Part shown: piece by piece, positions 35,077-45,089 of the stretch | How positions within the stretch are numbered: position 1 is the stretch's first letter | Layout: every line of letters starts with the position of its first letter | NCBI RefSeq assembly: GCF_001512285.1 | Contig: NZ_LNUV01000006.1 | Coordinates: 1,662,361-1,726,360 of the forward strand | Length of the DNA stretch: 64,000 bases | Source: Arthrobacter sp. EpRS71 | Lineage (GTDB): Bacteria > Actinomycetota > Actinomycetes > Actinomycetales > Micrococcaceae | Reading direction: 5' to 3' | Made by a program: the position numbers and the translations under genes | Notes under the pieces: model-generated | What the model was told of the DNA's origin: nothing | The model's database searches: none | Seen by the model: the letters and a program-made list of their open reading frames with translations, nothing else

Positions 35077-35456
35077 TGTCGGCGAGGTCAGATGCGAGTG
35101 CACGACTTGAGGATTCGCAAGCCTTCCTCGAGGCGGCCGATACCATCAACACGCTAAATTCCGGAGAAACCTACGCGGACGTCATTGCTACTTTGGCAAT
35201 CCATGTAGGCATAGCGGCAGCCGACGCATTTTGCTTGCTGGCGCTCGGTCGTCACTCTAAGTCAGACAACCATGCTGATGCAATAGAGGTGCTGAAGGAA
35301 GCGGGGGGCGAAAATGCCATTCTTGCTCGCCACTTGGGCGAGAAGACAAAGGCGGGCTATAACGTTTCGAGTCTCACCCGGGCCAAGTCCAGCAAGTGCA
35401 TTGAGTGGGCTTCTAAATTGGTTATTGCCGCTGAATCGAAATTTTCCCTATCGTGA
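35076..35456 (+). CDS. HEPN-domain protein, toxin candidate
   Basis: 126 residues from GTG 35076, overlapping the MNT stop by one base. The helical core has ADVIATLAIHVGIAAADAFC followed by LGRHSKSDNHADA, where Arg59 and His66 form an R-x6-H motif, the RNase signature of HEPN proteins. The residue two after His66 is not tyrosine, so the R-x4-H-x-Y site modified in some MNT-HEPN pairs is missing. With the preceding gene it forms a likely type VII-style toxin-antitoxin module. Activity is inferred. Confidence 0.72.
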   Translation: MSARSDASARLEDSQAFLEAADTINTLNSGETYADVIATLAIHVGIAAADAFCLLALGRHSKSDNHADAIEVLKEAGGENAILARHLGEKTKAGYNVSSLTRAKSSKCIEWASKLVIAAESKFSLS

Positions 35457-35462
35457 ATGACG

Positions 35463-36089
35463 TCAGTACCCCAGCTGCTCCCGCAATGCCGTGAGCTGGT
35501 GCGACGATTCCACGGCCTGCTCGTGATCCACGGAGACCAGCGCCTGGACCAGGACGTCGCTCAGCACGATCGACGGCAGCGCCTCCGTAGTCATGCCTGT
35601 CGGGGTGTGCGGAGCGAGAATCACAGCGTCAGCCAGGTCATGCAACGCCGACTCAGGTTCATCCGTTAGCAAGACGATGGACGCTCCAATCGAGCGGGCG
35701 CGCTTAAGCAGCACTTCGACGTCCACCGTTACTCGTCCCGGGGCGAAGACGACCACAACATCCTGGCTCCCAAGTTGGAGCAGATCATCCGCGAGCCGGA
35801 ATCCGTCACTGGAAATGCACCGAGCGCGCCTGCCGATTCGGTTACAGCGCAGTGCCAGGTTGAGGGCGGCGATTCCGGACGCGCCCACGCCGTAACTGAC
35901 AATCGTGGAACCTCTCATGAGAAGTTCGACGGCGGGAGCGATCGCCTCTGCGGGGTCGGCGCTGGAAGCGAGTTCCAGTCTGTCCTTGGCCTCGGACCAC
36001 ACGTTCTGCCAGATGTCTTCGATGCGGGCACCCATATGGTCGATGCGCTGCTGCATGCTTCGGGCATTGCGCTGTTGTTCGTAAGCCAC
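35463..36089 (-). pseudogene. 5'-truncated RpiR/MurR-type regulator (SIS domain only)
   Basis: The frame holds a SIS sugar-phosphate isomerase-like domain (STIVSYGVGASGIAALNLALR, VVVVFAPGRVTVDV, IGASIVLLTDEPES) typical of RpiR regulators, but the N-terminal HTH of about 75-100 residues is missing. The first residues of the open frame (MAYEQQRNARS) are antisense to an ABC ATPase fragment, so the true regulator sequence starts near 36055. It is probably a remnant; a stand-alone SIS protein is a less likely alternative. It converges with the HEPN gene with 6 bp between. Confidence 0.7.
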
Positions 36090-36296
36090 GACCTCGCCGT
36101 GGTTTCCGAGGTCACCGACGACGTTCTGGTCATGTACCGAGGCTCGATCATGGATCAGGGGCCAACGGGACGAGTGCTGAATGCGCCGGAGCGCAGCTAC
36201 ACGAAGCTGCTGATCTCGTCGATGCCGGGACCGGGGTGGGATCCGAACGACGTGCTGAAGCGGCGGGCGGCGTTCATAGAAGAGGTGCGGGTCTGA
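36050..36296 (+). pseudogene. 3' remnant of a peptide ABC transporter ATPase
   Basis: From about 36050 the plus frame reads ALLFVSHDLAVVSEVTDDVL, then VMYRGSIMDQGP and ERSYTKLLISSMPG. These are the H-loop region and C-terminal tail of DppD/DppF-type oligopeptide ATPases, ending TGA at 36294-36296. Walker A, the signature motif and Walker B are absent. The fragment abuts the headless RpiR gene, as expected if one deletion removed the regulator's N-terminus and most of a divergent ABC operon. Confidence 0.75.
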
Positions 36297-36312
36297 GGTT
36301 GCCGGATTCCTG

Positions 36313-36342
36313 TCCGGAGTCCGGGAACGTGGACTGTCCGGA
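36313..36342. terminator. Hairpin after the ABC remnant
   Basis: TCCGGAGTCC and GGACTGTCCGGA form a stem with a small bulge, 16 bp after the ABC remnant stop and before the converging uracil permease gene. The rest of 36297-36505 shows nothing else. Confidence 0.5.
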
Positions 36343-36505
36343 TTGCTCGGGGGCGGAGACCGATAGACCCGGCTTTAGCTGGTGCGGAAGTTCCAAGGCG
36401 TAGCCACGGGAGGCACCTCGGGCACTCGGGGGCAACTAATCCTCGCGGACCCGCCTTGCTTCGCGACCAAAAATCATCGGCTCAGTCTAGAGGTTCGGAT
36501 TGCCC

Positions 36506-37861
36506 CTACTTCCCCTTCTTCCCGCCCCGCTTCGCCGCAGCATTCATCGCTGACTTCACCGCAGGCGGCAGCCCCGCCGTCTCGGTTTCCGGCTCGGCGA
36601 CGGTCCCGCGCCAGTGGGCCAGCCCCTTCATGCCGTGGTAGATCACCAGGGCAGCGGCGGAACCCAGTGCAATGCCCGTGAACTTCAGCTCGCCAATGGT
36701 CCACGTGTAGTCAGCAATGCCGATGATCAAAGCCACGGCGGCTGTGGTCAGGTTGATCGGGTTGGAGAAGTTGACCTTGTTCTGCACCCAGATCTTCACG
36801 CCGAGCACGCCGATCATGCCGTACAGCATGGTCGCGGCGCCGCCCAGGACGCCCGCCGGAACGGTGGCGATCAGTTCGCCGAATTTCGGGGAGAAGCTCA
36901 GCAGGATGGCGAAGATACCGGCCACCCAGTAGGCCGCCGTCGAGTAGACCTTGGTGGCGGCCATGACGCCGATGTTCTCCGCGTAGGTCGTGGTACCGGA
37001 ACCGCCGCCGAACCCGGCAAGTACCGTCGCGGCGCCGTCGGCCATCAGCGCGCGGCCGGAGACGCCGTCGAGGTTTTGGCCGGTCATCGCGGCCACCGAC
37101 TTCACGTGCCCCACGTTCTCAGCCACGAGCACCAGCACCACCGGCACGAACAGCCCCACCACGCCGATGTGGAATTCGGGTGTCTGGAACAGCGGCAGGC
37201 CAATCCATGCGGCGGCGTCCATCTTTTCGTAGGACACCTCACCGCGCATCATCGCCACGATGTACCCCACCACAACACCCACCAGGATGCTCAGGCGCCC
37301 CAGAATTCCGCGGAACAGCACTGACACCAGGATGATCGTCACCAAAGTGATCAGCGCGGTGACGGGTGCGAGGTCGAAGTTGGTCTTGGCGGCGGGTGCG
37401 AGGTTCAAGCCGATCAGCGCCACAATGGCGCCGGTAACGATCGGCGGCATGAGCCGGTTGATCCATTCGGCACCGAACTTCTGGACCACCGCACCAATAA
37501 GCGCCAGTACGACGCCGGCAAGCACCACGCCGCCCAAGGCGCCACTCACGCCGTACTGCTGCTGGGACGCCATGATGGGGGCGATGAAAGCGAAGCTCGA
37601 CCCCAGGTAGCTGGGCACCCGGCCCTTGGTGATCACCAGGAAGAGCAGCGTGCCGATGCCCGAGAAGAGGAGGGTGGTTGCCGGCGGCATGCCCGTGATG
37701 ATGGGTACCAGGAAGGTGGCGCCGAACATGGCAACCACGTGCTGCATGCCGATGCCGATGGTCAAGGGCCAAGCCAGCCGCTCGTCGGGAGCCACCACGT
37801 GGCCGGGACGGATGGACTTGCCGTTGCCGTGGAGCTTCCATTTCATGCCGAGCATGCTCAT
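36506..37861 (-). CDS. Uracil/xanthine permease (NCS2 family, UraA-like)
   Basis: 451 residues. Marks of the NCS2 family are the early GIGMQHVVAMFGATFLVPII, the QH pair before the first helices, VPSYLGSSFAFIAPI, and VALIGLNLAP; the ENVGHVKSV and GFGGGSGTTTYAEN segments carry the conserved Glu and substrate site. The latter are typical of uracil permeases. The C-terminus is a basic tail (AAKRGGKKGK). RutE is divergent nearby, which fits pyrimidine use. Confidence 0.9.
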   Translation of the reverse strand: MSMLGMKWKLHGNGKSIRPGHVVAPDERLAWPLTIGIGMQHVVAMFGATFLVPIITGMPPATTLLFSGIGTLLFLVITKGRVPSYLGSSFAFIAPIMASQQQYGVSGALGGVVLAGVVLALIGAVVQKFGAEWINRLMPPIVTGAIVALIGLNLAPAAKTNFDLAPVTALITLVTIILVSVLFRGILGRLSILVGVVVGYIVAMMRGEVSYEKMDAAAWIGLPLFQTPEFHIGVVGLFVPVVLVLVAENVGHVKSVAAMTGQNLDGVSGRALMADGAATVLAGFGGGSGTTTYAENIGVMAATKVYSTAAYWVAGIFAILLSFSPKFGELIATVPAGVLGGAATMLYGMIGVLGVKIWVQNKVNFSNPINLTTAAVALIIGIADYTWTIGELKFTGIALGSAAALVIYHGMKGLAHWRGTVAEPETETAGLPPAVKSAMNAAAKRGGKKGK

Positions 37862-38106
37862 GGCGGGGCCTTCCTCAGAAGAGTATTGGGATTCGGTGCA
37901 ACATTACCGCCATTGCGGGGCCTGCTCTACGCGCCTCGCGCGCTCGGGAGCGCGCAAAACGGGCCTCACAACGCAGAGCCCACAAGGTGACTGTGCCCAA
38001 CGTCACGGGCCGTCATGGGAAGAGGACAAGGGAACTTGAAGTTGCAACCATGGAAAGCAGAAGTGCCCCGCCCGCTCAGGGCCTGGGCCCAGCGAAAGGT
38101 TTACGA

Positions 38107-38712
38107 ATGACGATCGCCCACCAAGAAGCAGTCATTGACGCCGCAGCAGTCGACGCCATTTTTGCCGAAGCCCGCACCGCCAACAGCTTCGCCGGTGAGG
38201 TCACCGACGAACAGGCCCGTGCCATCTACGAGCTCACCAAGTTCGGCCCCACCGCCTTCAACTCCCAGCCGCTCCGCGTGACCTACGTCCGCTCGGACGA
38301 GGCCCGCGCCAAGCTGGTGGACACTCTTTCGCGCGGCAACCAGGCCAAGACCGCCTCCGCTCCGCTGGTAGCCATCCTCTCCTACGACACCGACTGGCAG
38401 GGTCAGTGGGACAAGTTCCTGCCCGCCTACGGCGCGCCCAAGGCCATGTACGACGCCGACCCCGCTTTCGCCGCTGCCACGGGCAACAACAACGCTCACT
38501 TGCAGGCAGGCTACTTCATCCTGGCTGTGCGCTCGCTTGGTTTCGCTGCTGGCCCGATGACCGGTGCCGACTTCTCCGCAATCGACGCCGGGTTCTTCCC
38601 GGCCGGCGACCAGAAGAGCTTCCTGGTGGTCAACATCGGCCAGCCCGGCCCGGACGCCTGGGGCGAAGCCAAGCCGAAGTTCGCTTACGACGACGTTGTT
38701 CGCACCGTCTAA
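38107..38712 (+). CDS. rutE: Malonic semialdehyde reductase-like nitroreductase (RutE family)
   Basis: 201 residues from ATG 38107 with AAAGG upstream; the frame from 37987 is not supported. FMN-nitroreductase features: RTANSFAGEVTDEQARAIYE, FGPTAFNSQPLRVTYVRS, GNNNAHLQAGYFILAVRSLG and GPMTGADFSAID. RutE reduces malonic semialdehyde to 3-hydroxypropionate at the end of the Rut uracil pathway. No other rut genes are nearby, so it may also be a general flavin reductase. Uracil permease is divergent 246 bp away. Confidence 0.85.
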   Translation: MTIAHQEAVIDAAAVDAIFAEARTANSFAGEVTDEQARAIYELTKFGPTAFNSQPLRVTYVRSDEARAKLVDTLSRGNQAKTASAPLVAILSYDTDWQGQWDKFLPAYGAPKAMYDADPAFAAATGNNNAHLQAGYFILAVRSLGFAAGPMTGADFSAIDAGFFPAGDQKSFLVVNIGQPGPDAWGEAKPKFAYDDVVRTV

Positions 38713-38726
38713 GTTCTCACAGTAGC

Positions 38727-38758
38727 AACGCGCGCTCACTTTCCAGTGAGCGGGCGTT
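38727..38758. terminator. Bidirectional terminator
   Basis: AACGCGCGCTCACT and AGTGAGCGGGCGTT pair with one mismatch around TTCC, between converging rutE and the MFS gene. Confidence 0.8.
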
Positions 38759-38774
38759 CTGCCTTAAAAGGAGG

Positions 38775-40247
38775 CTAGGAAGCTTCGTCGAAGTCGTCGA
38801 TGCCCGCGGCTTCCGCGTTCTGGCGGCGCTTCACGCGGGACGGGACCACCAGTGCTGCCAGCAGGGCCAGTACGCCAACCCCCGCAGAAACCCAGAAGCC
38901 GATGGTGAAGGCGTCATCTGTCGGTGCGCCCTGTGGCGTGACGTTGGAGGAGATCAGCGCCGCGATGACGGCCGTGCCGATGCTGCTGCCGATGGTCCGC
39001 AGCACGGTGTTGGCGCTGATGGCCTCACCGGTCTGCGTTGCAGGCACGCTCTCGACGATGGCGTTGGAGGTCGCGGCGAGGGCCATCCCGATGCCGATGC
39101 CGGTGAGAATGCCCGAGACCACGATCTGCCATTCTTCGCCGTGTCCCAGCGCGGGAATGATGAAAGCGACCGTGACAGCCACGGCGCCAAGAATCATGGG
39201 GACCTTAGGCCCCACCTTGCGGATCAGCGCGCCGGCCACGACGCCGGAAATCACCATGGCCACGACGGTCGGCAGCAGGTAGATGCCGGCTTCACTGACA
39301 GTCTTTCCAAAGCCGTAGCCAAGGGCCGTGGGCAGCTGAAGGATAGTGGGCACCAGGACAAACGTGCCGAACATTGCGAAACCGAAGGCCAACGCAACGA
39401 TGTGGGCGGTCCACACGCCGCGGTTGCGGAACAGCCGCACGTCGATCAATGGTTCTGCCACTCGCAATTCGACCAATACAAACGCGATCAAGGCGATGCC
39501 GCCACCGATGAGCAGGCTGACGGTCTTGCCGTCGCCCCACCCCCACGTCTGGCCCTCGCTGATAGCGAGCAGTACGGCAACCAGGCCCACCGAAAGGATC
39601 CCGGTGCCCAAGATGTCGAGCTTGCCGGGAGTTTTGACCGGGGACTCGGGCATTCCGAAGATGGCGCCGAGGAGGGCGATGAGGACGAGTCCGGCAGGCA
39701 GCCAGAACAGCCAGTGCCAGGACAGAGCCTCGACGATCGGCCCTGCTGCAACGATTCCCACACCGGCGCCGATGCCGAAGATGGCGGACAGCAAACCAAT
39801 AGTGACGCTGACACGCTCCTTGGGGAGCTCATCACGGACGATGCCGATGGATAGTGGCATCACCGCACCCGCCGCACCTTGGAGTACCCGGCCAATGATC
39901 AACACGGTCAGGTTCGGGGCCAGGGCCGCGAGTACGGTGCCCACCAAGAGTAGGGAGAGTACAACGATGAGGACTTTTCGCTTGCCCACCATGTCGCCCA
40001 GTCGTCCGAGGATCGGCGTGAGTACCGAGGCGGAGAGAAGGTAGGCCGTGAGGACCCAGCTCGCATCGCTCGTTGCGACGCCCAGATCTTTGCCGATGGT
40101 GCCTAGGGCCGGCGCCACGAGCGACTGCAGGACGGCGAAGGACAGGCCACCCAGGGAGAGGTAGGCAATGATCGCGGTGCCCCGTTTACCGTGAGCCTCC
40201 TGACCCGATGCCGGCGCACTGTGAGGGCGCTCGATGGTGCTGGACAT
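38775..40247 (-). CDS. DHA2-type MFS drug exporter
   Basis: 490 residues with about 14 predicted helices. LGTIGKDLGVATSDASWVLTAYLL is the DHA2 entry motif; GRLGDMVGKRKVLIV is MFS motif A; GPIVEALSWHWLFWLP is motif C. Members export drugs, dyes and organic acids by proton antiport. ATG 40247 has GGAGAAT upstream. A TetR regulator diverges 105 bp away across two related operators, so the pump is probably inducible. Confidence 0.9.
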   Translation of the reverse strand: MSSTIERPHSAPASGQEAHGKRGTAIIAYLSLGGLSFAVLQSLVAPALGTIGKDLGVATSDASWVLTAYLLSASVLTPILGRLGDMVGKRKVLIVVLSLLLVGTVLAALAPNLTVLIIGRVLQGAAGAVMPLSIGIVRDELPKERVSVTIGLLSAIFGIGAGVGIVAAGPIVEALSWHWLFWLPAGLVLIALLGAIFGMPESPVKTPGKLDILGTGILSVGLVAVLLAISEGQTWGWGDGKTVSLLIGGGIALIAFVLVELRVAEPLIDVRLFRNRGVWTAHIVALAFGFAMFGTFVLVPTILQLPTALGYGFGKTVSEAGIYLLPTVVAMVISGVVAGALIRKVGPKVPMILGAVAVTVAFIIPALGHGEEWQIVVSGILTGIGIGMALAATSNAIVESVPATQTGEAISANTVLRTIGSSIGTAVIAALISSNVTPQGAPTDDAFTIGFWVSAGVGVLALLAALVVPSRVKRRQNAEAAGIDDFDEAS

Positions 40248-40262
40248 GATTCTCCTCGGGAT

Positions 40263-40278
40263 GTAAACGGTTGATTAC
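40263..40278 (+). promoter_or_regulatory. TetR operator site 1
   Basis: GTAAACGGTTGATTAC, 15 bp upstream of the MFS start. It shares the pattern GTAAACGRTTGWTKAC with site 2 in the opposite orientation. Confidence 0.6.
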
Positions 40279-40307
40279 TTCGACAATAAATCACAAAAGT
40301 TACCCAT

Positions 40308-40323
40308 GTCAACAATCGTTTAC
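40308..40323 (-). promoter_or_regulatory. TetR operator site 2
   Basis: On the minus strand it reads GTAAACGATTGTTGAC, 13 of 16 bases identical to site 1. It lies 29 bp upstream of the TetR start, so one site serves each divergent promoter. Confidence 0.6.
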
Positions 40324-40352
40324 ATGCTCGGTTGCCGGGCTAGAGTGGGGGA

Positions 40353-41006
40353 GTGGGTAAAGAAGTGCAGGAATCAAAGGCTCTCGACGGCGGAGCAACG
40401 TTTGCGGACGACGAACTGGTCCGATCGGGTCGGGATGCGGACGTCACCAGGCGGGCGCTCGTCCGGGCTGCCCGACGACGTTTCGCCACGGAAGGTTACA
40501 GGGCCACCACGGTCCGCCACATCGCCGCGGACGCGGGCGTCAACGTAGCGCTCATCAACCGGTATTTCGGCTCTAAAGAAGGTCTCTTCGAGGCCTGCAT
40601 GAACCGCACCGTGGATGAGCTTGATCCTCAAACCCGGGCTCGCGCATCCAGCGTTGACGAGGTGATAGCCAGGCTCCTCACGCACGTTGTCGAAGCCCCC
40701 AACGCGGACGACCCCCTCCAGCTCCTGCTCCTGCTCCGCTCATCCGGCGATGAGAACGCAGATGCGATCCGCCGCAGGACCTTGGAACGGTTCACCGAAC
40801 AACTCGCTGCAGCAGCAGGGTGGAGTGCGGATGTCCCCGCCTCGCAGCCGCTACTCCTTCGCGCCCAGATGGCCATAGCCCTGATGCTGGGGTTGGTGAT
40901 GCTGAGGACCGCCACGGAGGTGCAGCCCCTGGCTTCGGCCTCCGCGGAACAGCTCACGGAACCCCTGGAGAGCGTCCTCAGGGTCCTCCTGGACACCCGG
41001 AACTGA
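40353..41006 (+). CDS. TetR-family regulator
   Basis: 217 residues from GTG 40353. The HTH spans residues about 28-75: TRRALVRAARRRFATEGYRA, TTVRHIAADAGVNVALINRYFGSKEGLFEAC, all canonical. The C-terminal ligand domain is helical and unassigned. It diverges from the DHA2 pump and probably represses it through the two sites at 40263-40278 and 40308-40323. Confidence 0.92.
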   Translation: MGKEVQESKALDGGATFADDELVRSGRDADVTRRALVRAARRRFATEGYRATTVRHIAADAGVNVALINRYFGSKEGLFEACMNRTVDELDPQTRARASSVDEVIARLLTHVVEAPNADDPLQLLLLLRSSGDENADAIRRRTLERFTEQLAAAAGWSADVPASQPLLLRAQMAIALMLGLVMLRTATEVQPLASASAEQLTEPLESVLRVLLDTRN

Positions 41007-41020
41007 TTCCCTCCCCGAGG

Positions 41021-41051
41021 GTCGACCCCTGCTCCCAAACCATGGGTCGAC
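41021..41051. terminator. Hairpin after TetR gene
   Basis: GTCGACCC (41021-41028) and GGGTCGAC (41044-41051) form an 8-bp stem 15 bp after the TetR stop. The remaining stretch to 41208 shows nothing else. Confidence 0.55.
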
Positions 41052-41208
41052 GAGTGGTCTTTGCGTGCCCGCATTAGTCGTAGGCTTGCCTTGGAGCGCG
41101 GGTCTGGACATGGCCGCCGCGTAGGAGCTGCAGAAGAGTGGCTCCGTAGGCCTTGCCCGATGGTCTATGTGATCCACTTCCTGGGTCGTGTCCGAATCGG
41201 GGACTGGT

Positions 41209-42186
41209 ATGGGCAACGAAGCTCCACTGGACGGCACTTCTCGCGACGAGACCATCACCAACGATGGCGACGACGTGCTGGTGGCACGCGTCCGGGCGGG
41301 GGATATAGACGCCTTTGAGGAGCTGTTTCAACGTCATCATTCGATGGCCCTGTACGTAGCTTCCAAGCAAGCCGATAACGAGGCCGACGTCGAGGACATC
41401 GTGTCCGATGCATTTACCGCTGTGCTTCAGTACTTAGTCGCAGGGAAGGGTCCTGAAACGTTCTTCCGGGCATATTTGCTGACCGCGGTGCGGAGAATCG
41501 CCTACAAGGCAAACCATGCGGGCTCCCGGACGCGGCCCACCGAGACATATCACCTGGACGGTGCGGAACACCATCATGACTCAATCCTGGCGGAGTTCGA
41601 ATCCACAGCAATAGCCCAGGCTTTCACGTCCCTGCCCGAGCGCTGGCAGGCCGCTCTTTGGTACATAGACGTTGAAGAGATGAAGCCAAAAGCGGCATCG
41701 CCCATGCTCGGACTGAGCCCCAACGCGGTTTCGTCACTGGTACTTCGCGCCAGGGAAGGCCTTCGTCAGGCATATCTGCAGACCCACATCTCAGCATCCG
41801 TTGGCAAGGGATGTGAAGATTACTCTTCCCGGCTCGGTGCTTACGCCCGTAAAGGTCTCAGCACACGATGGGAGCAAAAGGTCCGGGCGCACCTGGACGG
41901 ATGCCCCACGTGCACTGCCGTGCTGCTGGACCTGGATGATGTCCAATCGGCAATGCGGGCCGCCCTCTTCCCCATGATGACCGGCATTGGATTCACCCTG
42001 GCGGTTCCGTCCCTGCCTGCTCCCTCGGCTGGTGCCAGGGACCTGACCGCTTCCCGTGGTGAGCCTTCAACCTCAACGCCGATGCCCGTGATGTGGAAGA
42101 TTCGAGCAGGCTCCTTGACGATCCGTGAAAATGAGTGGGACATTCACTTGGCTATGACTGCCACCGTAGTCGCAGATCGCCACTGA
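41209..42186 (+). CDS. ECF-type sigma factor with C-terminal zinc-finger-like segment
   Basis: 325 residues from ATG 41209 with GGGGA at 5 bases; GTG 41188 is an alternative. Residues 20-85 are region 2 (DIDAFEELFQRHHSMALYVA, DVEDIVSDAFTAVL); residues 130-185 are region 4 (ALWYIDVEEMKPKAASPMLG, SPNAVSSLVLRAREGLRQAY). A further segment with HLDGCPTC about 30 residues after a histidine-poor stretch resembles the zf-HC2 fold of anti-sigma factors. The last 80 residues are unlike known domains. No separate anti-sigma gene is adjacent. The promoter targets are unknown. Confidence 0.82.
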   Translation: MGNEAPLDGTSRDETITNDGDDVLVARVRAGDIDAFEELFQRHHSMALYVASKQADNEADVEDIVSDAFTAVLQYLVAGKGPETFFRAYLLTAVRRIAYKANHAGSRTRPTETYHLDGAEHHHDSILAEFESTAIAQAFTSLPERWQAALWYIDVEEMKPKAASPMLGLSPNAVSSLVLRAREGLRQAYLQTHISASVGKGCEDYSSRLGAYARKGLSTRWEQKVRAHLDGCPTCTAVLLDLDDVQSAMRAALFPMMTGIGFTLAVPSLPAPSAGARDLTASRGEPSTSTPMPVMWKIRAGSLTIRENEWDIHLAMTATVVADRH

Positions 42187-42188
42187 GG

Positions 42189-43850
<1,662 letters not shown>

Positions 43851-44032
43851 GGGGTCCAGCATGCCAGACCACGGGGCCTGCTGACACGAAATGTCCGCCG
43901 ATCCGGCCCCTGTGACGCCGAATGGCGTTGTTTCGTCAGGACAAAAACGGCAAAGTCAGCAAAGATTCATTCCCTGTTCAGACCACAGCAGGCGCACCCG
44001 TTCCCCCTGGGCGCACCACGTGTTCACCGGTG

Positions 44033-44114
44033 GCGCGCCCTTTCGCACTATTCGCTCCAGAGGTTACGGGCGCGGGCGGGGGTAGGGGTAGCGAACAACC
44101 CAGCGGGAGCGAAC
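44033..44114. repeat. Structured intergenic element, family B, copy 2
   Basis: Between pgm and the SDR gene. GCGCGCCC (44033-44040) is followed by TTCGCTCC (44051-44058) and CCAGAGGTTACGGG (44057-44070), then the inverse arm GGAGCGAA (44106-44113). The 23-base block 44057-44079 matches 21495-21517 with two differences. The stretch 43863-44032 holds nothing else recognised. Confidence 0.6.
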
Positions 44115-44115
44115 A

Positions 44116-44871
44116 CTAGACAGCGGTGTAGCCGCCATCGACCAGTACGTAAGAGCCGGTCATGAAGCTGGCCTTGTCGGACAGGAGGAATGTTGTGACG
44201 TTGGCGATCTCCTCTGCAGTGCCCAGTCGGCCAAGCGGGTGCTTTGCTTCGAGGCCCCCGATGAGCTCCTTCGGCGCAGCGGCCAACAGGGGAGTATCAA
44301 TGTAGCCAGGCCCAATCGCATTGACGCGAAGCCCCTGGGCGCCGTATTCAGCTGCAGCATTCTTGGTCATGCCCACTACGCCGTGCTTGGCGGCGGTGTA
44401 CGCGGCGTTGCCCGGGGCGGCCACGGCGCCGTGAATGGACGCCATGTTCACAATGGCACCCTCGGATGCGCCTGCGGCAAGGATGGCCGGGACTTGGTAG
44501 CGCATTCCGTAGAGGACGCCGCTCAGGTTAATGGCGATGACGCGGTCCCAGTCTTCGATGTCGATTTCCCCAACGGGAGCGCTGGCGCCGCCGATGCCGG
44601 CGTTGTTGACGGCGTAGTTGAGCGCGCCGTAGGTCTCTACTGCAAAGTCGACTGCCTTCTTGCTGTCCTCGGCCACGGCTGTGTTGCCTTGGAACGGTAC
44701 TGCCTTGCCGCCGTCGGCCGTGATCTGCCCGGCCACACGCGTGGCGGCGTCGAGGTTGACGTCTACAACAACTACGTTGACGCCGTTCTTCGCGAGGTCC
44801 TTGCTGATTGCTTCGCCGAGGCCGGAGCCCCCGCCGGTGACGAGCGCAGTTTTGCCTTCGAAGTTACCCAT
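44116..44871 (-). CDS. Short-chain dehydrogenase/reductase
   Basis: 251 residues from ATG 44871, preceded by AAAGGAGGAAT. It has the cofactor motif VTGGGSGLGEAIS (TGxxxGxG), NNAGIGG, the catalytic YTAAK with upstream serine in NMASIHG, and VNAIGPGYIDTPL. Classical SDR, most like 3-oxoacyl-ACP reductase or glucose-1-dehydrogenase-type proteins; an aspartate (VVVDVNLD) after strand 2 favours NAD. Substrate unknown. Confidence 0.92.
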   Translation of the reverse strand: MGNFEGKTALVTGGGSGLGEAISKDLAKNGVNVVVVDVNLDAATRVAGQITADGGKAVPFQGNTAVAEDSKKAVDFAVETYGALNYAVNNAGIGGASAPVGEIDIEDWDRVIAINLSGVLYGMRYQVPAILAAGASEGAIVNMASIHGAVAAPGNAAYTAAKHGVVGMTKNAAAEYGAQGLRVNAIGPGYIDTPLLAAAPKELIGGLEAKHPLGRLGTAEEIANVTTFLLSDKASFMTGSYVLVDGGYTAV

Positions 44872-45089
44872 GATTCCTCCTTTGCGGGACAGGTCCCGCA
44901 GATTTCGTTGGTGAGCGCTGTTTAGGTCGCTATTATCGAAAACCAAGTCCGGCTCGAAAATATTCCATGCATATGCATGAATGTGACCGTCCTCGCAACG
45001 GTGGCACACACGCGGGACGCGCGCTACCTTATGTGGCGCCCCCGGCGGCGGTAGTGTTGGGACCAAAGACCACATCCAGGGGGATACCT

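Noticed and set aside
38406..39854. 482-codon plus open frame
   Set aside because: Antisense to the DHA2 exporter and rich in Asp/Gly/His; a shadow.
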